Positions 23,890-32,285 are shown, counted from the stretch's first letter. The stretch: 64,000 nucleotides of DNA from an uncultured Clostridia bacterium (GCA_934747765.1 CAKVGZ010000001.1:310001-374000), one strand, 5' to 3'. Numbers and translations: made by a program. Notes: generated by a model from the sequence alone, not told the origin.

Positions 23890-25171
23890 TAACACCTTTA
23901 CCTATAATTGTTTTTCCTCTCATGAAAGGACGCAAAACTTCAGGAACAGTGATTGTTCCATCCTCATTTTGATATTGTTCCAAAATTGCTGGGAACAAAC
24001 GACTTGTTGCAAGCCCAGAAGCGTTTAAAGTGTGAACAAATTCAGTTTTCTTTGTTTCGTTGTTTCTATATCTAATATTCCCTCTTCTTGCTTGATAATC
24101 CCTAGCATTTGAAGCAGAACTTACTTCTTTGTAAATTCCCATACTTGGAATCCAAATTTCAACATCATAAGTTCTTGCCATTGTTGCACTAACGTCTTCT
24201 GCTGCGAGTTTTGATGTTCTGAAATGCAAGCCAAGTTTTTTAACCAAATTTTCCGCTTTTCCAACAAGTTCTTCAAAAGCATTATCCGAACCATTTGGAG
24301 AAGTTATTTGGAACATTTCAACTTTGTTAAATTGATGACCTCTAATCATTCCTCTTTCTTCCGAACGATAGCTTCCTGCTTCTCGGCGATAGCAAGGTGT
24401 GTAGGCAAACATTTTTATTGGAAGTTGGTCTTCAGGAATAATTTCCCCGCGATACAAATTTGCAAGTGGAGTTTCGGCTGTTGGAAGCAAGAATCTGCTT
24501 GTTTTGGATTTTTCATCGAGCCAATAAACTTCCCCATCAAATTTTGGGAATTGCCCAGCAACAAATCCGCATTCATATCCAAGCATATGTGGAGGAAGCA
24601 TAAACTTGTAGCCATCTGCAAGATGTTCTGAAATGAAGAAATTCAGAATTGCCCATTCAAGTTCAGCCCCTTCGCCAGTGTAAATCCAACTTCCGTTTCC
24701 AGCAATTTTTGCTCCACGTTCATAATCTATGAAACCATTAATTTTGCAAAGGTCAATGTGTGAACGAGGTGAGAAAGAAAATTCCGGTTTTTTCCCATAA
24801 GTTCTAAGTTCAACGTTGGCCTCTTTCCCGCCAGCAACAATGTCTTCATCAACAAGATTTGGAATTGGTGCCAAAAATTCGAAAATTTTCGTTTCAAGTG
24901 AAGCAACTTTTTCATCAAGTTTTGCAACTTCCTCACCAAGTTCTTTCATCTCCGCAAAAATTGCCGTGCAATCTTTTCCTTCTTTTTTCAGCATAGGAAC
25001 TTTTGCACTTTCGTTGTTTCGTTTTGCTTTAAGTTCATCAACTTCTGAAAGATATTTTCTTCTCTCAGCATCCATTTTCAAAAGTTCAGAAAAATCAATC
25101 TTCATTCCTCTTTTTTCAATTGCCCTGTTAACTTTTTCTGGGTCGTTTTTTATTAAGTCTATTGAAATCAT
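23882..25171 (-). CDS. serS: Seryl-tRNA synthetase
   Basis: A 429-residue class II synthetase. The N-terminal coiled-coil tRNA-binding arm (about residues 25-100) is followed by motif 2 (FAYTPCYRREAGSYRSEERGMIRGHQFNKVEMF) and motif 3 (NASGLATSRLFPAILEQYQNEDG). It charges tRNA-Ser; the tRNA-Ser(UGA) of this window is a substrate. The leader is short (promoter TTGAAA-16-TATAAT on the reverse strand about 30 nt upstream) and leaves no room for a T-box. AAAGGAGAAC is the ribosome binding site. Confidence 0.97.
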   Translation of the reverse strand: MISIDLIKNDPEKVNRAIEKRGMKIDFSELLKMDAERRKYLSEVDELKAKRNNESAKVPMLKKEGKDCTAIFAEMKELGEEVAKLDEKVASLETKIFEFLAPIPNLVDEDIVAGGKEANVELRTYGKKPEFSFSPRSHIDLCKINGFIDYERGAKIAGNGSWIYTGEGAELEWAILNFFISEHLADGYKFMLPPHMLGYECGFVAGQFPKFDGEVYWLDEKSKTSRFLLPTAETPLANLYRGEIIPEDQLPIKMFAYTPCYRREAGSYRSEERGMIRGHQFNKVEMFQITSPNGSDNAFEELVGKAENLVKKLGLHFRTSKLAAEDVSATMARTYDVEIWIPSMGIYKEVSSASNARDYQARRGNIRYRNNETKKTEFVHTLNASGLATSRLFPAILEQYQNEDGTITVPEVLRPFMRGKTIIGKGVNG

Positions 25172-25289
25172 TTGTTCTCCTTTTTTTAAGCAAATTTATT
25201 ATACATCAATAACCATAAATTTCAAAGTTATTATGCAAAATTTCAACATATAATTAATTTGCTTTGTGTACTATTCATGAATAGCACCT

Positions 25290-25301
25290 CAATATGTTGT
25301 G
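25290..25301 (+). promoter_or_regulatory. Segment shared with the upstream region of the PadR-like gene
   Basis: CAATATGTTGTG at 25290-25301 is repeated exactly at 32241-32252; each is followed by TTATGC within 4 bp and lies 40-60 bp before a TTGACA. A near-inverted GTACTATTCA at 25269-25278 resembles the TGCATAGTAC decamer. Confidence 0.35.
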
Positions 25302-25337
25302 TTATGCAAAATATCTTTCGCAGTTTGATACAATTAT

Positions 25338-25366
25338 TTGACAAAATTTTCTTTTTGTTTCATAAT
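25338..25366 (+). promoter_or_regulatory. Promoter of the tyrosine recombinase, leaderless
   Basis: TTGACA (25338-25343), 17 bp spacer, CATAAT (25361-25366). The ATG is at 25373, where transcription would start. No Shine-Dalgarno. Confidence 0.65.
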
Positions 25367-25372
25367 GAAAAC

Positions 25373-26401
25373 ATGTCAATTAGTTATCACACACAAAGGG
25401 ATTTAATCAATCAAAAAAAGATTTTGGACAGTCTTCCTGCCTTTCCAAATTATATCCAAGATTTTATTATTTCAATCGAAAACAACACTTCTTCGCTCAC
25501 CCGCTTGAATTATTTGACCGACCTCAAACTTTTCTTCAATTATTTATCAAATGTTTTAAACAAACCATTTAAGCAAATATCCTATGACGATTTGGACAAA
25601 ATTAAAGCACGTGACATCGAAAGATTTTTGAGTTATGTTTCATATTTCGAAAAAGACGGCAAAGTGCACGTCAACAAGGAAAAAGGAAAGGCAAGAAAAC
25701 TTTCTGCAATTCGCAGTTTGTTCAAATTTCTTTTCAATAGTGATCAAATTTCTTCAAATGTGGTTTCAAAAATTGCGACACCAAAAATTCATGAAAAAGA
25801 AATCATTCGTCTTGACCCTGACGAAATTGCGAAGCTGTTGGACGAAGCCGAATGCCCTGAAAATTTAACCAAACGCGAAGTATCATATAACAAGCAAACA
25901 AAAGAACGTGACGTTGCAATGTTGACACTGTTTTTGGGCACAGGCATCCGTATAAGCGAGTGTGTAGGTCTGAATGTTGGCGACATTAATCTTGATGACA
26001 ACAGTTTTAAGATAACTCGAAAGGGTGGAAACGAAGTTGTTTTATATTTCTCAAATGAAGTTAAGGACGCGCTCCTAAAATGGCTTGAAAAAAGAGAAAC
26101 AATTGAAACTGTTGAAAAAGACGAACAAGCACTGTTTCTTTCACTTCAACGAAAAAGAATCACTCCACGAGCAGTTGAAAACTTGGTCAAAAAATACAGC
26201 CAAGCGGTCACTCCTCTCAAAAAAATTTCGCCTCATAAACTAAGAAGCACCTATGGAACAAGTTTGTATCGCGAAACTCAAGACATATACATTGTTGCCG
26301 ACGTTCTAGGCCACAAAGATGTTAACACCACGAAAAAACACTATGCTGCAATTGATGAAGACATCCGTCGAAATGCGTCAACAAAAGTTAAACTCAGATA
26401 A
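25373..26401 (+). CDS. Tyrosine recombinase (XerC/XerD-like)
   Basis: A 342-residue integrase. The N-terminal SAM-like core-binding domain (about residues 20-130) precedes a catalytic domain with R193 (GTGIRISE), H288-x-x-R291 (PHKLRSTYG), H314 (LGHKDVNTT) and the nucleophile Y324 (KKHYAAI), all in place. It is chromosomal, with no neighbouring excisionase or phage gene, so a Xer-type role in dimer resolution is likelier than an element integrase. The long form with extra residues before GTGIR is common in Clostridia. The frame continues upstream to 25259 but the promoter position fixes the start at 25373. Confidence 0.85.
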   Translation: MSISYHTQRDLINQKKILDSLPAFPNYIQDFIISIENNTSSLTRLNYLTDLKLFFNYLSNVLNKPFKQISYDDLDKIKARDIERFLSYVSYFEKDGKVHVNKEKGKARKLSAIRSLFKFLFNSDQISSNVVSKIATPKIHEKEIIRLDPDEIAKLLDEAECPENLTKREVSYNKQTKERDVAMLTLFLGTGIRISECVGLNVGDINLDDNSFKITRKGGNEVVLYFSNEVKDALLKWLEKRETIETVEKDEQALFLSLQRKRITPRAVENLVKKYSQAVTPLKKISPHKLRSTYGTSLYRETQDIYIVADVLGHKDVNTTKKHYAAIDEDIRRNASTKVKLR

Positions 26402-26432
26402 AAAATCACATCAGTCGATGTGATTTTTTTTA
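26401..26432. terminator. Bidirectional terminator between recombinase gene and argR
   Basis: AAAAATCACATC-AGTC-GATGTGATTTTTTT, a perfect stem with T runs in both directions. It abuts the stop codons of both convergent genes. Confidence 0.88.
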
Positions 26433-26891
26433 GGCGGAATGCATTATGTTTTCAATTGTTTTTGCCACTTTTTCTGCAAGATCGTTGTTTGGCAAAATTA
26501 TCATAACTGTGTCATCACCAGCAACCGCTCCCAAAACAGAATCTAAATTGAGTTTATCTATTAGAGAACAAATTGTTCCAGCAGTGGCTCTAATTGTTTT
26601 AAGCACAACCAAATTTTGTGCTGTTTTGATTGAAATAACAGCCTCTTTGAAAATTGATATGTATTTGTTAGAAACTGCTTGTTCGCCAGAATCAACAAGG
26701 GAATATTTGTATTTCCCAGTTTCAGCACTCAGGATTTTTATGAGCCCAAGTTCTTTTATATCTCTTGAAATTGTTGCTTGAGTTATATCAAAATTTGCAG
26801 AGCGCAAACACTCAACAAGTTCATCTTGCGTTTCAATTTCTTTAACTGAGATGAGTTCCAAAATTTTAGATTGTCTAACTGAACGAGCCAT
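26430..26891 (-). CDS. argR: Arginine repressor ArgR/AhrC
   Basis: A 153-residue regulator. The N-terminal winged helix (RQSKILELISVKEIETQDELVECL, then ITQATISRDIKELGLIKI) and the C-terminal hexamerisation domain with the arginine-binding segment GTICSLIDKL and GAVAGDDTVMIIL are typical. It represses arginine biosynthesis and activates catabolism. AAAGGAGAG precedes the start. In many Bacillota argR stands beside recN; here it lies downstream of the OLE RNA-oapA pair on the same strand, an order also known for OLE loci. Confidence 0.95.
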   Translation of the reverse strand: MARSVRQSKILELISVKEIETQDELVECLRSANFDITQATISRDIKELGLIKILSAETGKYKYSLVDSGEQAVSNKYISIFKEAVISIKTAQNLVVLKTIRATAGTICSLIDKLNLDSVLGAVAGDDTVMIILPNNDLAEKVAKTIENIMHSA

Positions 26892-27160
26892 TTTCTCTCC
26901 TTTTCATTTTCAAAAAAACATGATTTTGAATGTTTATGAAATCGCCACATCGCCCTATTCATCGGATGTGTAGCAATTTATGCATAAAAATAAATTTATA
27001 TTTATTCTTTCATTGCAGAATGATTATACAATACAATTTATAATTATGCAAGCGATTTTTGCATAAATATTCAATCAATTTTTTATAAATATTTATCTTT
27101 TGAATTTGAATACATTTCAAATTTATAATTATAAATTCATATTCATGCAAAAGTTTTTAA
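26892..27160. other. AT-rich intergenic region upstream of argR
   Basis: About 270 bp, very AT-rich, with ATTCAT and GAATATT-like half sites that could be ArgR boxes, but no clear palindrome of the family type. No gene seen. Confidence 0.5.
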
Positions 27161-27186
27161 CAAAAAAAAGTTCCCGAAGGAACTTA
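27161..27186 (-). terminator. Terminator of oapA
   Basis: On the reverse strand AAGTTCC-TTCG-GGAACTT is followed by a run of eight T. It overlaps the last codon and stop of the gene. Confidence 0.85.
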
Positions 27187-27858
27187 TTCTTTTTCAACTT
27201 TTTCTTGTTTCTTTTTTTCTTTTGGTTTTCGGCGAGAGAAGATGCTGAAACACTTCCCCACTCCAAGAACTATTTTGGTGCAATGAGTTATCGCATATTT
27301 TTTACACATCGCTTTGCCGAATATGGTCAAGCCTGCAATCACAGCACTAACAGTTCCCGCAATTAAAATTTGGATTGAGTTAGCCATGTTCTCAGAAATA
27401 AATTTTACTGCAATCGAAGCACCTGCTGCTCCAGAAAGAATTCCACAAATATCACCAACCACATCGTTGCATATACTTGAAACTTTCTCAGCATTTTTAA
27501 CAAGTCCCATGGCAACCTTTGCTCCCCTAACCTTCCTTGAACACATTGCCGTAAAGGGTTCAAGCGAGCACGCCGTTGTTGCAACTCCGATCATATCAGC
27601 GACAATTCCAACAAAAAGCAAGAACAATATCACCACCACCGAAACCACAATTCCAACATTCGAAAGCAAAACTTCACTCAGCACACTGAAGGACAAAGAC
27701 AAAAACAATGTTATAACCAAAATTTTGACCGGCCACATCCACCAGGGCTGAACCTTCTTTTTTATTGCTTTGTTTGTTGCAGATTTAAGGTCAGACTTCT
27801 TTACTTTTAATTCCTTATCTCCAGAACTTTCCTCAATTTTTTCTTGTTCATTTTCCAT
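27184..27858 (-). CDS. oapA: OapA-like membrane protein (OLE RNA-associated; CorB/CNNM-like)
   Basis: A 224-residue protein. A charged N-terminus (1-35) is followed by four hydrophobic segments (about 43-60, 66-92, 130-160 and 165-190) and a basic tail. The segment DMIGVATTACSLEPFTAMCSRKVRGA, then CNDVVGDICGILSGAAG, resembles the CNNM/CorB membrane domain, to which OLE-associated protein A is related. It lies 67 nt downstream of a region of about 610 nt that fits OLE RNA, on the same strand. OapA anchors OLE RNA at the membrane in Bacillus halodurans. A TATAAT 5 nt before the ATG and no Shine-Dalgarno suggest a leaderless message of its own. Confidence 0.65.
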   Translation of the reverse strand: MENEQEKIEESSGDKELKVKKSDLKSATNKAIKKKVQPWWMWPVKILVITLFLSLSFSVLSEVLLSNVGIVVSVVVILFLLFVGIVADMIGVATTACSLEPFTAMCSRKVRGAKVAMGLVKNAEKVSSICNDVVGDICGILSGAAGASIAVKFISENMANSIQILIAGTVSAVIAGLTIFGKAMCKKYAITHCTKIVLGVGKCFSIFSRRKPKEKKKQEKVEKE

Positions 27859-27925
27859 ACATTATTATAATAACATTTTTTGTTCAATATAACAATAAGA
27901 ATTTTCAAAATTTTCAAACAACGCA

Positions 27926-27961
27926 AAAAAAAAGAAGATTTATGTAAAACACAATCTTCTT
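27926..27961 (-). terminator. Terminator of the OLE RNA transcript
   Basis: On the reverse strand AAGAAGATT pairs with AATCTTCTT across a 12 nt loop, followed by nine T (27933-27925). Confidence 0.8.
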
Positions 27962-28537
27962 TAAAGGCAACTCTTTAGGTAAACCTTGCAGCATAGGTTC
28001 GGTTGGATTTCCCGCCACCCCACTTGTCGTCGCCGACCAAGCAGTTTCCTTTTAAGGGTTGAACATCACCGAATCGCCACTTAGACCACACTATAATCCC
28101 CAAAGAGAAACGCGAAACGCGAACAGTCTAGAGAATTTCTCAAACAAACGAATTGTTGCTCTTTTCCTTTTTTGCAGAGAGAATTTCAAAAGTTATAGCC
28201 ATTGTAACTTGGTCAGAAAATTCAATTTGGCCAAAAAGAATTTCCAATTAACTTTATCCCAACTTTTCCACTCAAGGCTGGCTACACTGCACACAGCAAT
28301 TTTTTTACCGCAATGCAGGTTCTCCTCAAATAGTAATCACTAATAGACCACTGGTTTTGAGTCTCCACGATAATTGGGGTGGGCACTGTATGCCGTTACA
28401 GCGCTCCCAAAAATCTTAACTTCCAGCATAAGCCCCAGTTTGGGCAACCAAAGCCAACACCAGAAACTTCACAGATGTGCCATTTAACGCTTTTAACGCC
28501 TTCCAAGCAGTTCGTTTGACTAGAATACTGCGCCTTC
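27926..28537 (-). ncRNA. Probable OLE RNA (ornate large extremophilic RNA)
   Basis: This stretch has no credible gene but is bounded by a promoter (TTGCTT-17-TATAAT on the reverse strand) and a terminator, giving a transcript of about 612 nt; OLE RNA is about 610 nt. It is GC-richer than the flanking intergenic DNA and has many G-rich/C-rich complementary blocks (for example GGTGGCGGGAAATCC near the 3' end). The gene directly downstream resembles oapA, and argR follows, the context reported for OLE in Bacillus halodurans. RNase P RNA, tmRNA and 6S RNA hallmarks are absent. Identification rests on size, boundaries and context; I could not align to the covariance model. Confidence 0.7.
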
Positions 28538-28543
28538 ATAAAT

Positions 28544-28572
28544 ATTATATTATAAATCTTTCAAAAAAGCAA
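28544..28572 (-). promoter_or_regulatory. Promoter of the OLE RNA
   Basis: Reverse strand: TTGCTT (28572-28567), 17 bp spacer, TATAAT (28549-28544). Start expected near 28537. Confidence 0.6.
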
Positions 28573-28576
28573 GAAC

Positions 28577-29758
28577 TTAATCTCTGAGCGGACTAAATAA
28601 ATTTTCGAAAGGATTTTTCTTTCCTAAAATCACATCTTCAAGCAGTTTTGCGCCATAGATTGCATTGATGATTCCATTGGCTCCGCAACTAATCAAATAT
28701 AACACATTTTCATCCTCTGTTTTCCCAATCAGTCCCAAATTGTTTTCAGTTGAGCCAAAACATCCGCAAAACTTGTATTCTATTTTGACCTTGCCTCTCA
28801 ATTTTGGAAATAACAAATATAAATAATCTTCCAGTGCTTTATATTTTTTCTCAGCAGCTTTTTCGGAAATAATTTTTCCATCAAATTTAACATCTTCGCC
28901 TCCCACCATAATTCTTCCGTCTGGAAGATGACGAATGTAATGATATGGCGATTGGTCATCTTGCAACAAAGCATTGTTGTATATCTTGAAATCTTTGACC
29001 GCATTTGTGACTATGGTGTATGAAATATCCCTTTCGCACAAATTTTTCTTTCTTAAAAGTTCAAAATTAAATCCTGTTGCAAAAATAATTTTTTTACACT
29101 CAATTGTTTGACCAAAGTTTGTTTTTGCAATCTTTTTTGATTTACCATTTAAAAAACTGTCAATTTCGGTGTTTTCAAACATTTTGTCTTTGTTTGAACT
29201 TGCTTCCAAAAGTTGTTTTGTGAAAAGATATGGATTAAATTCCGCCCCTCCATTTTCACAATACAATCCAGTTTTGTATTCAAAATCAAAATTTTCGTTT
29301 TTTAACAATTTTGCACTAAATCCTCGTTCCCTTCGAAATTCAAATTCCTTTTCTATATTCTTCGATTTGAATTTACTTAAAGTGTAGAGAAAACTTGGAA
29401 CTTTTCTAAATCCACATTTGTTTCCGTGTTCTTTTATGAACGCTTCAATCTGTTCAATGCTCCACAGCCCCATTCTGTAAACATCTTCAACTTCGCCCTC
29501 AGTGAGTGGAAGGTCGAAAAAATAGTCGTCCAGTTGATATTCCAACAATGCCGTGGCAACACTTGTGCACCCCATGCCAAATCTTGATTTATCGACCAAA
29601 CAAACATCAAACTTTTTGGAAAGATAATAATTTGCAATTACCCCATCAATTCCACCACCAACAATCAAAATGTCACACGATATATCTTTATCAAGATAGG
29701 GAAATTGACTGATTTTTTCGCAATCAGAAAAATATGGCACACCTTTTACATATTCCAT
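28577..29758 (-). CDS. FAD-dependent oxidoreductase (DAO family)
   Basis: A 393-residue flavoprotein. The dinucleotide motif ILIVGGGIDGVIANYYLSK begins at about residue 31, with a family-typical second strand (VCLVDKSRFGMGCTSVATALL) and the C-terminal GANGIINAIYGAKLLEDVILG that closes the FAD site. It looks like the DadA/GlcD-type amine or hydroxy-acid oxidoreductases of the DAO superfamily; related proteins in Bacillota are often fused to a Rieske domain, absent here. Substrate not determinable. The start at 29758 leaves a weak GGAAAT site; the frame is open upstream. Confidence 0.78.
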   Translation of the reverse strand: MEYVKGVPYFSDCEKISQFPYLDKDISCDILIVGGGIDGVIANYYLSKKFDVCLVDKSRFGMGCTSVATALLEYQLDDYFFDLPLTEGEVEDVYRMGLWSIEQIEAFIKEHGNKCGFRKVPSFLYTLSKFKSKNIEKEFEFRRERGFSAKLLKNENFDFEYKTGLYCENGGAEFNPYLFTKQLLEASSNKDKMFENTEIDSFLNGKSKKIAKTNFGQTIECKKIIFATGFNFELLRKKNLCERDISYTIVTNAVKDFKIYNNALLQDDQSPYHYIRHLPDGRIMVGGEDVKFDGKIISEKAAEKKYKALEDYLYLLFPKLRGKVKIEYKFCGCFGSTENNLGLIGKTEDENVLYLISCGANGIINAIYGAKLLEDVILGKKNPFENLFSPLRD

Positions 29759-29808
29759 GTAAAAACTATTTCCAATTTGCAAAAAATAAAACAAGCCGAC
29801 CGCTTGTT

Positions 29809-30297
29809 TTACAATTTTTCGCCACACTTGGTGCAAAATTCATTTTTCAAACCATTGACTTCCCCGCAGTGTTCACAAACTTTTTTTGTTTGACCACCAC
29901 ACTTTGAACAATAATTTTCACCAATTTCAATTTTACTTCCACATTTCGGACAGTTATTGCCGACAACTTCATCCACCACATCCGTTGTATATCCAACAAC
30001 AACAATTTGAAATCCAAGCCTTGCAATAATTGCACCCACCGACGCAATTAAAGCGCTAGGAATCACACAAACAAATGGAACAATCATTCTTGCGCTAAAA
30101 CCAGTTTCAGTGAACGCACCCAAACCCGCTGTTGCCAAAAGCACAAAACATGCAATAACACCTGCCAGCCCAACTATTGCCAAAATTAAACCAATGGCAA
30201 GAAGTTTTTTTCTGAGTTTTTTTGCTCTTTCACAATTTGTAACAGATTTAACATCTGAATTTAAACTTATTATGGTTTCTCTAAGCGATTTAAACAT
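29809..30297 (-). CDS. Membrane protein with C-terminal double zinc ribbon
   Basis: A 162-residue protein. Two hydrophobic segments (about 31-55 and 68-95) lie in the first 100 residues; the C-terminal 50 residues carry two zinc ribbons, CPKCG-x10-CSKCG (about 115-133) and CEHCG-x10-CTKCG (about 140-159). The arrangement is a membrane anchor with cytoplasmic zinc ribbons, a common but uncharacterised design in Bacillota. No partner gene is apparent. Confidence 0.75.
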   Translation of the reverse strand: MFKSLRETIISLNSDVKSVTNCERAKKLRKKLLAIGLILAIVGLAGVIACFVLLATAGLGAFTETGFSARMIVPFVCVIPSALIASVGAIIARLGFQIVVVGYTTDVVDEVVGNNCPKCGSKIEIGENYCSKCGGQTKKVCEHCGEVNGLKNEFCTKCGEKL

Positions 30298-30475
30298 TTT
30301 CCCTCACTTTTAATGTATTTGTACACAATAAATTTGTAAATTTTGCACATTTTAACATTGTTCTAACATCAATATAGTACAACATCGAGAAAATTTTGTC
30401 AATTGAAATAAAACACAAAATTCAAGAAAATATAAAACATCATAAAAGTGCTTTTAATCAGCGACCATTTTGTTT

Positions 30476-30502
30476 AAAAAAACAATCCTTTCGGATTGTC
30501 TT
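30476..30502 (-). terminator. Terminator of the RyR-like gene
   Basis: Reverse strand ACAATCC-GAAA-GGATTGT followed by seven T; a GAAA tetraloop hairpin. Confidence 0.85.
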
Positions 30503-30503
30503 T

Positions 30504-31241
30504 TTATTCTCCCATACCTGTTCCTGGTTTTTGTGAACTTTTCTTTAACTTTTCTTCAAAACGTTTATTTTCTTTTTCTATTTCATCTAAACATTCTTTC
30601 ATCGTCATACCACACACTTTTAAAAAGCATGTGTCAGGAGTGTCAAATTCAGAATATAACATATGCCCATTAAACTTAATAGCTACATTGTAGTTTTTTT
30701 CTTTTAATCTTTTTAACTCATCCACGGCATCTTCTAATGTTAATGTAGCTCGAGCTGATAGAATTCTTGCTTTGCTCATTTTTAAAGCAACTGCATACTG
30801 ATCAATATCTTTATCTTGCTCTTCTTTTGGCAATTCTTTAAAAGGAACCCCAAGTTCACCATCTTTAGCCCAAGAATTTCTCTCTAACCAGGCATTGTGA
30901 ATCTCGCTTCCAATTTTATTTCTAATTTCATCATCATTTTTAATTTCATTTTCGGAATAAGATATACCAGATTCTATCATTTTAGCCACAACTTTGGCAG
31001 CCTCCTTGTTTTCTTCTTGCCAATCAGAACTTAATTGCAAGTAAGAAGCATTTGCTATGTCAATTTCATAACCATTTTCGCCTTTTCTAACATATCTTGG
31101 CAACTCTACTCCCTCAAATTTTGAAATAAAGGCTTCGTCCTTTATTTTCTTCCAACGTGGATCATATGAGCCATCATCTTTTAGTCTTGTTTGTCTCCAT
31201 TGCTCATGTAACGCAAAAGCAACATCTTCAGATAAATTCAT
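30504..31241 (-). CDS. RyR-domain-like protein
   Basis: A 245-residue soluble, acidic protein. Two segments resemble the RyR repeat: residues 5-33 (VAFALHEQWRQTRLKDDGSYDPRWKK) and about 112-155 (IHNAWLERNSW then PFKELPKEEQDKDIDQYAVAL), the latter with the family pattern of a helix with W, then PF/Y-x-ELP-x-EE-x-x-KD. The last 70 residues are charged and helical. Start at 31241 chosen for the strong AGGAGG site; promoter TTGCAT-18-TATAAC upstream. RyR domains in bacteria occur in regulatory or ligand-binding roles; function here unknown. No partner gene; possibly acquired. Confidence 0.55.
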   Translation of the reverse strand: MNLSEDVAFALHEQWRQTRLKDDGSYDPRWKKIKDEAFISKFEGVELPRYVRKGENGYEIDIANASYLQLSSDWQEENKEAAKVVAKMIESGISYSENEIKNDDEIRNKIGSEIHNAWLERNSWAKDGELGVPFKELPKEEQDKDIDQYAVALKMSKARILSARATLTLEDAVDELKRLKEKNYNVAIKFNGHMLYSEFDTPDTCFLKVCGMTMKECLDEIEKENKRFEEKLKKSSQKPGTGMGE

Positions 31242-31602
31242 GTTATCCCCTCCTAAAATTTTTATCCCTTTACACTGTAAATGGAACTCTGTAATAGTTA
31301 TATCATACAACAAACTAAAAATGCAATACATTTTTTGAATTTTTTTATTTAGCCTATTTATATGAATCCTGGATTATTATAGAGGAAACCTTAAGATTGT
31401 CGAAGAACAAGCAAGATAAGATGTAAATTCGACAATTTTTTACGAGTTCTAACAAAAATGGAGAATTCTAACAAAATTCTAACACGATTTTGGCTGGTAT
31501 TTCGGTCGAAAAATGCAGTCTAAACAATATTTCAAAACCACAATATATGGGGCAGAATCCTAGAAAAATAAGAAAAAAGCACCATATTTGGTGCTTTTTG
31601 TA
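31242..31602. other. Intergenic region between RyR-like gene and tRNA-Ser
   Basis: Besides the RyR-like promoter (about 31275-31310) it holds a long-loop hairpin ATTGTCGAA (31396-31404) / TTCGACAAT (31428-31436) followed by T6, and three copies of TTCTAACA at 31447, 31466 and 31477. No gene seen. The hairpin has no known transcription unit to terminate on the + strand, so a small RNA is possible. Confidence 0.5.
31573..31600 (-). terminator. Terminator of tRNA-Ser
   Basis: AAAAGCACC / GGTGCTTTT hairpin with T run on the reverse strand, directly after the CCA end of the tRNA. Confidence 0.85.
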
Positions 31603-31690
31603 TGGCGGAGAGTTAGGGATTCGAACCCCAGTTAGCTTTCACTAAAACGGTTTTCAAGACCGCCGCATTCGACCGCTCTGCCAACTCTCC
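31603..31690 (-). tRNA. tRNA-Ser (UGA)
   Basis: Reverse strand GGAGAGT / ACTCTCC acceptor with discriminator G and encoded CCA, 88 nt, class II with a long variable arm. The anticodon loop CTTGAAA gives TGA. T arm TGGGGTTCGAATCCCT. Confidence 0.95.
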
Positions 31691-31774
31691 AACTATTTAA
31701 GATTTCTTTCAAAAATCTTTTCCAGATTAACATATTTTATTTTTCTTGTCAATCATTTTAGCAAAATTTTCTCA

Positions 31775-31806
31775 AAAAACCTTCCACACAATGGCAGAAG
31801 GTTTAA
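31775..31806 (-). terminator. Terminator of the small membrane protein gene
   Basis: Reverse strand AAACCTTC...GAAGGTTT followed by TTTT. Confidence 0.7.
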
Positions 31807-31808
31807 CT

Positions 31809-32108
31809 CTAGAAAACAAGTGGCAAAATTATTCCAAGCAAAACAACAAGCAAAAGCACGAAATACAATACTTTCCAGACCACTTGTTTATATCGCACAT
31901 ATCTCCAAGCAATAACTGCCACAATGCAAATTGCAATTGCAGTTGCCACTCCTTGAAGCGCAGAAACAATTTTTGAATTTATATTGCACAAACTCAAGAT
32001 TGTTGCAACCAAATACAAGATTGCCATTGCTCCAATGCACCAAAAACTAAATTTGTTCAAACCCAATCCTGTTGATCTAGATTTTGTTGTTTCTTTCTTA
32101 TCAGACAT
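31809..32108 (-). CDS. Small three-helix membrane protein, unknown
   Basis: A 99-residue protein with a charged N-terminus (1-17) and three hydrophobic segments (about 20-42, 47-70 and 77-98). No motif recognised. The start at 32108 is chosen because AGGAGTG lies about 6 nt upstream. It stands between tRNA-Ser and a divergent PadR-like membrane regulator; whether the two are functionally linked cannot be said. Confidence 0.6.
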   Translation of the reverse strand: MSDKKETTKSRSTGLGLNKFSFWCIGAMAILYLVATILSLCNINSKIVSALQGVATAIAICIVAVIAWRYVRYKQVVWKVLYFVLLLVVLLGIILPLVF

Positions 32109-32285
32109 ACTAACACTCCTATTACAAATTTCATTATACAATAAATGTAACGATATACAAAACTTTTTTTACATTTTTTTCACTTTTAACTTTTTTTGAT
32201 TAAAAAAGTTTTGCAACAACAATTCAACCCCTTTTAAACACAATATGTTGTGGAATTATGCTTGCACAACACCACAAGATAGTTT

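Noticed and set aside
25172..25258. T-box leader for serS
   Set aside because: Leader too short; no T-box AGGGTGGnACCGCG motif. The same holds for pheS and lysS.
25373..26401. Integrase of a mobile element
   Set aside because: No att site, excisionase or cargo gene; flanked by serS and argR, so a Xer-type housekeeping role is preferred.
28059..28343. Open frame of 94 codons on the + strand inside the structured RNA region
   Set aside because: No start signal, no protein-like pattern, runs antisense through the proposed OLE RNA and is interrupted by structure-like G/C blocks.
27926..28537. tmRNA, RNase P RNA or 6S RNA
   Set aside because: No tRNA-like ends or tag frame, no GAGGAAAGTCC motif of RNase P, and too long for 6S.
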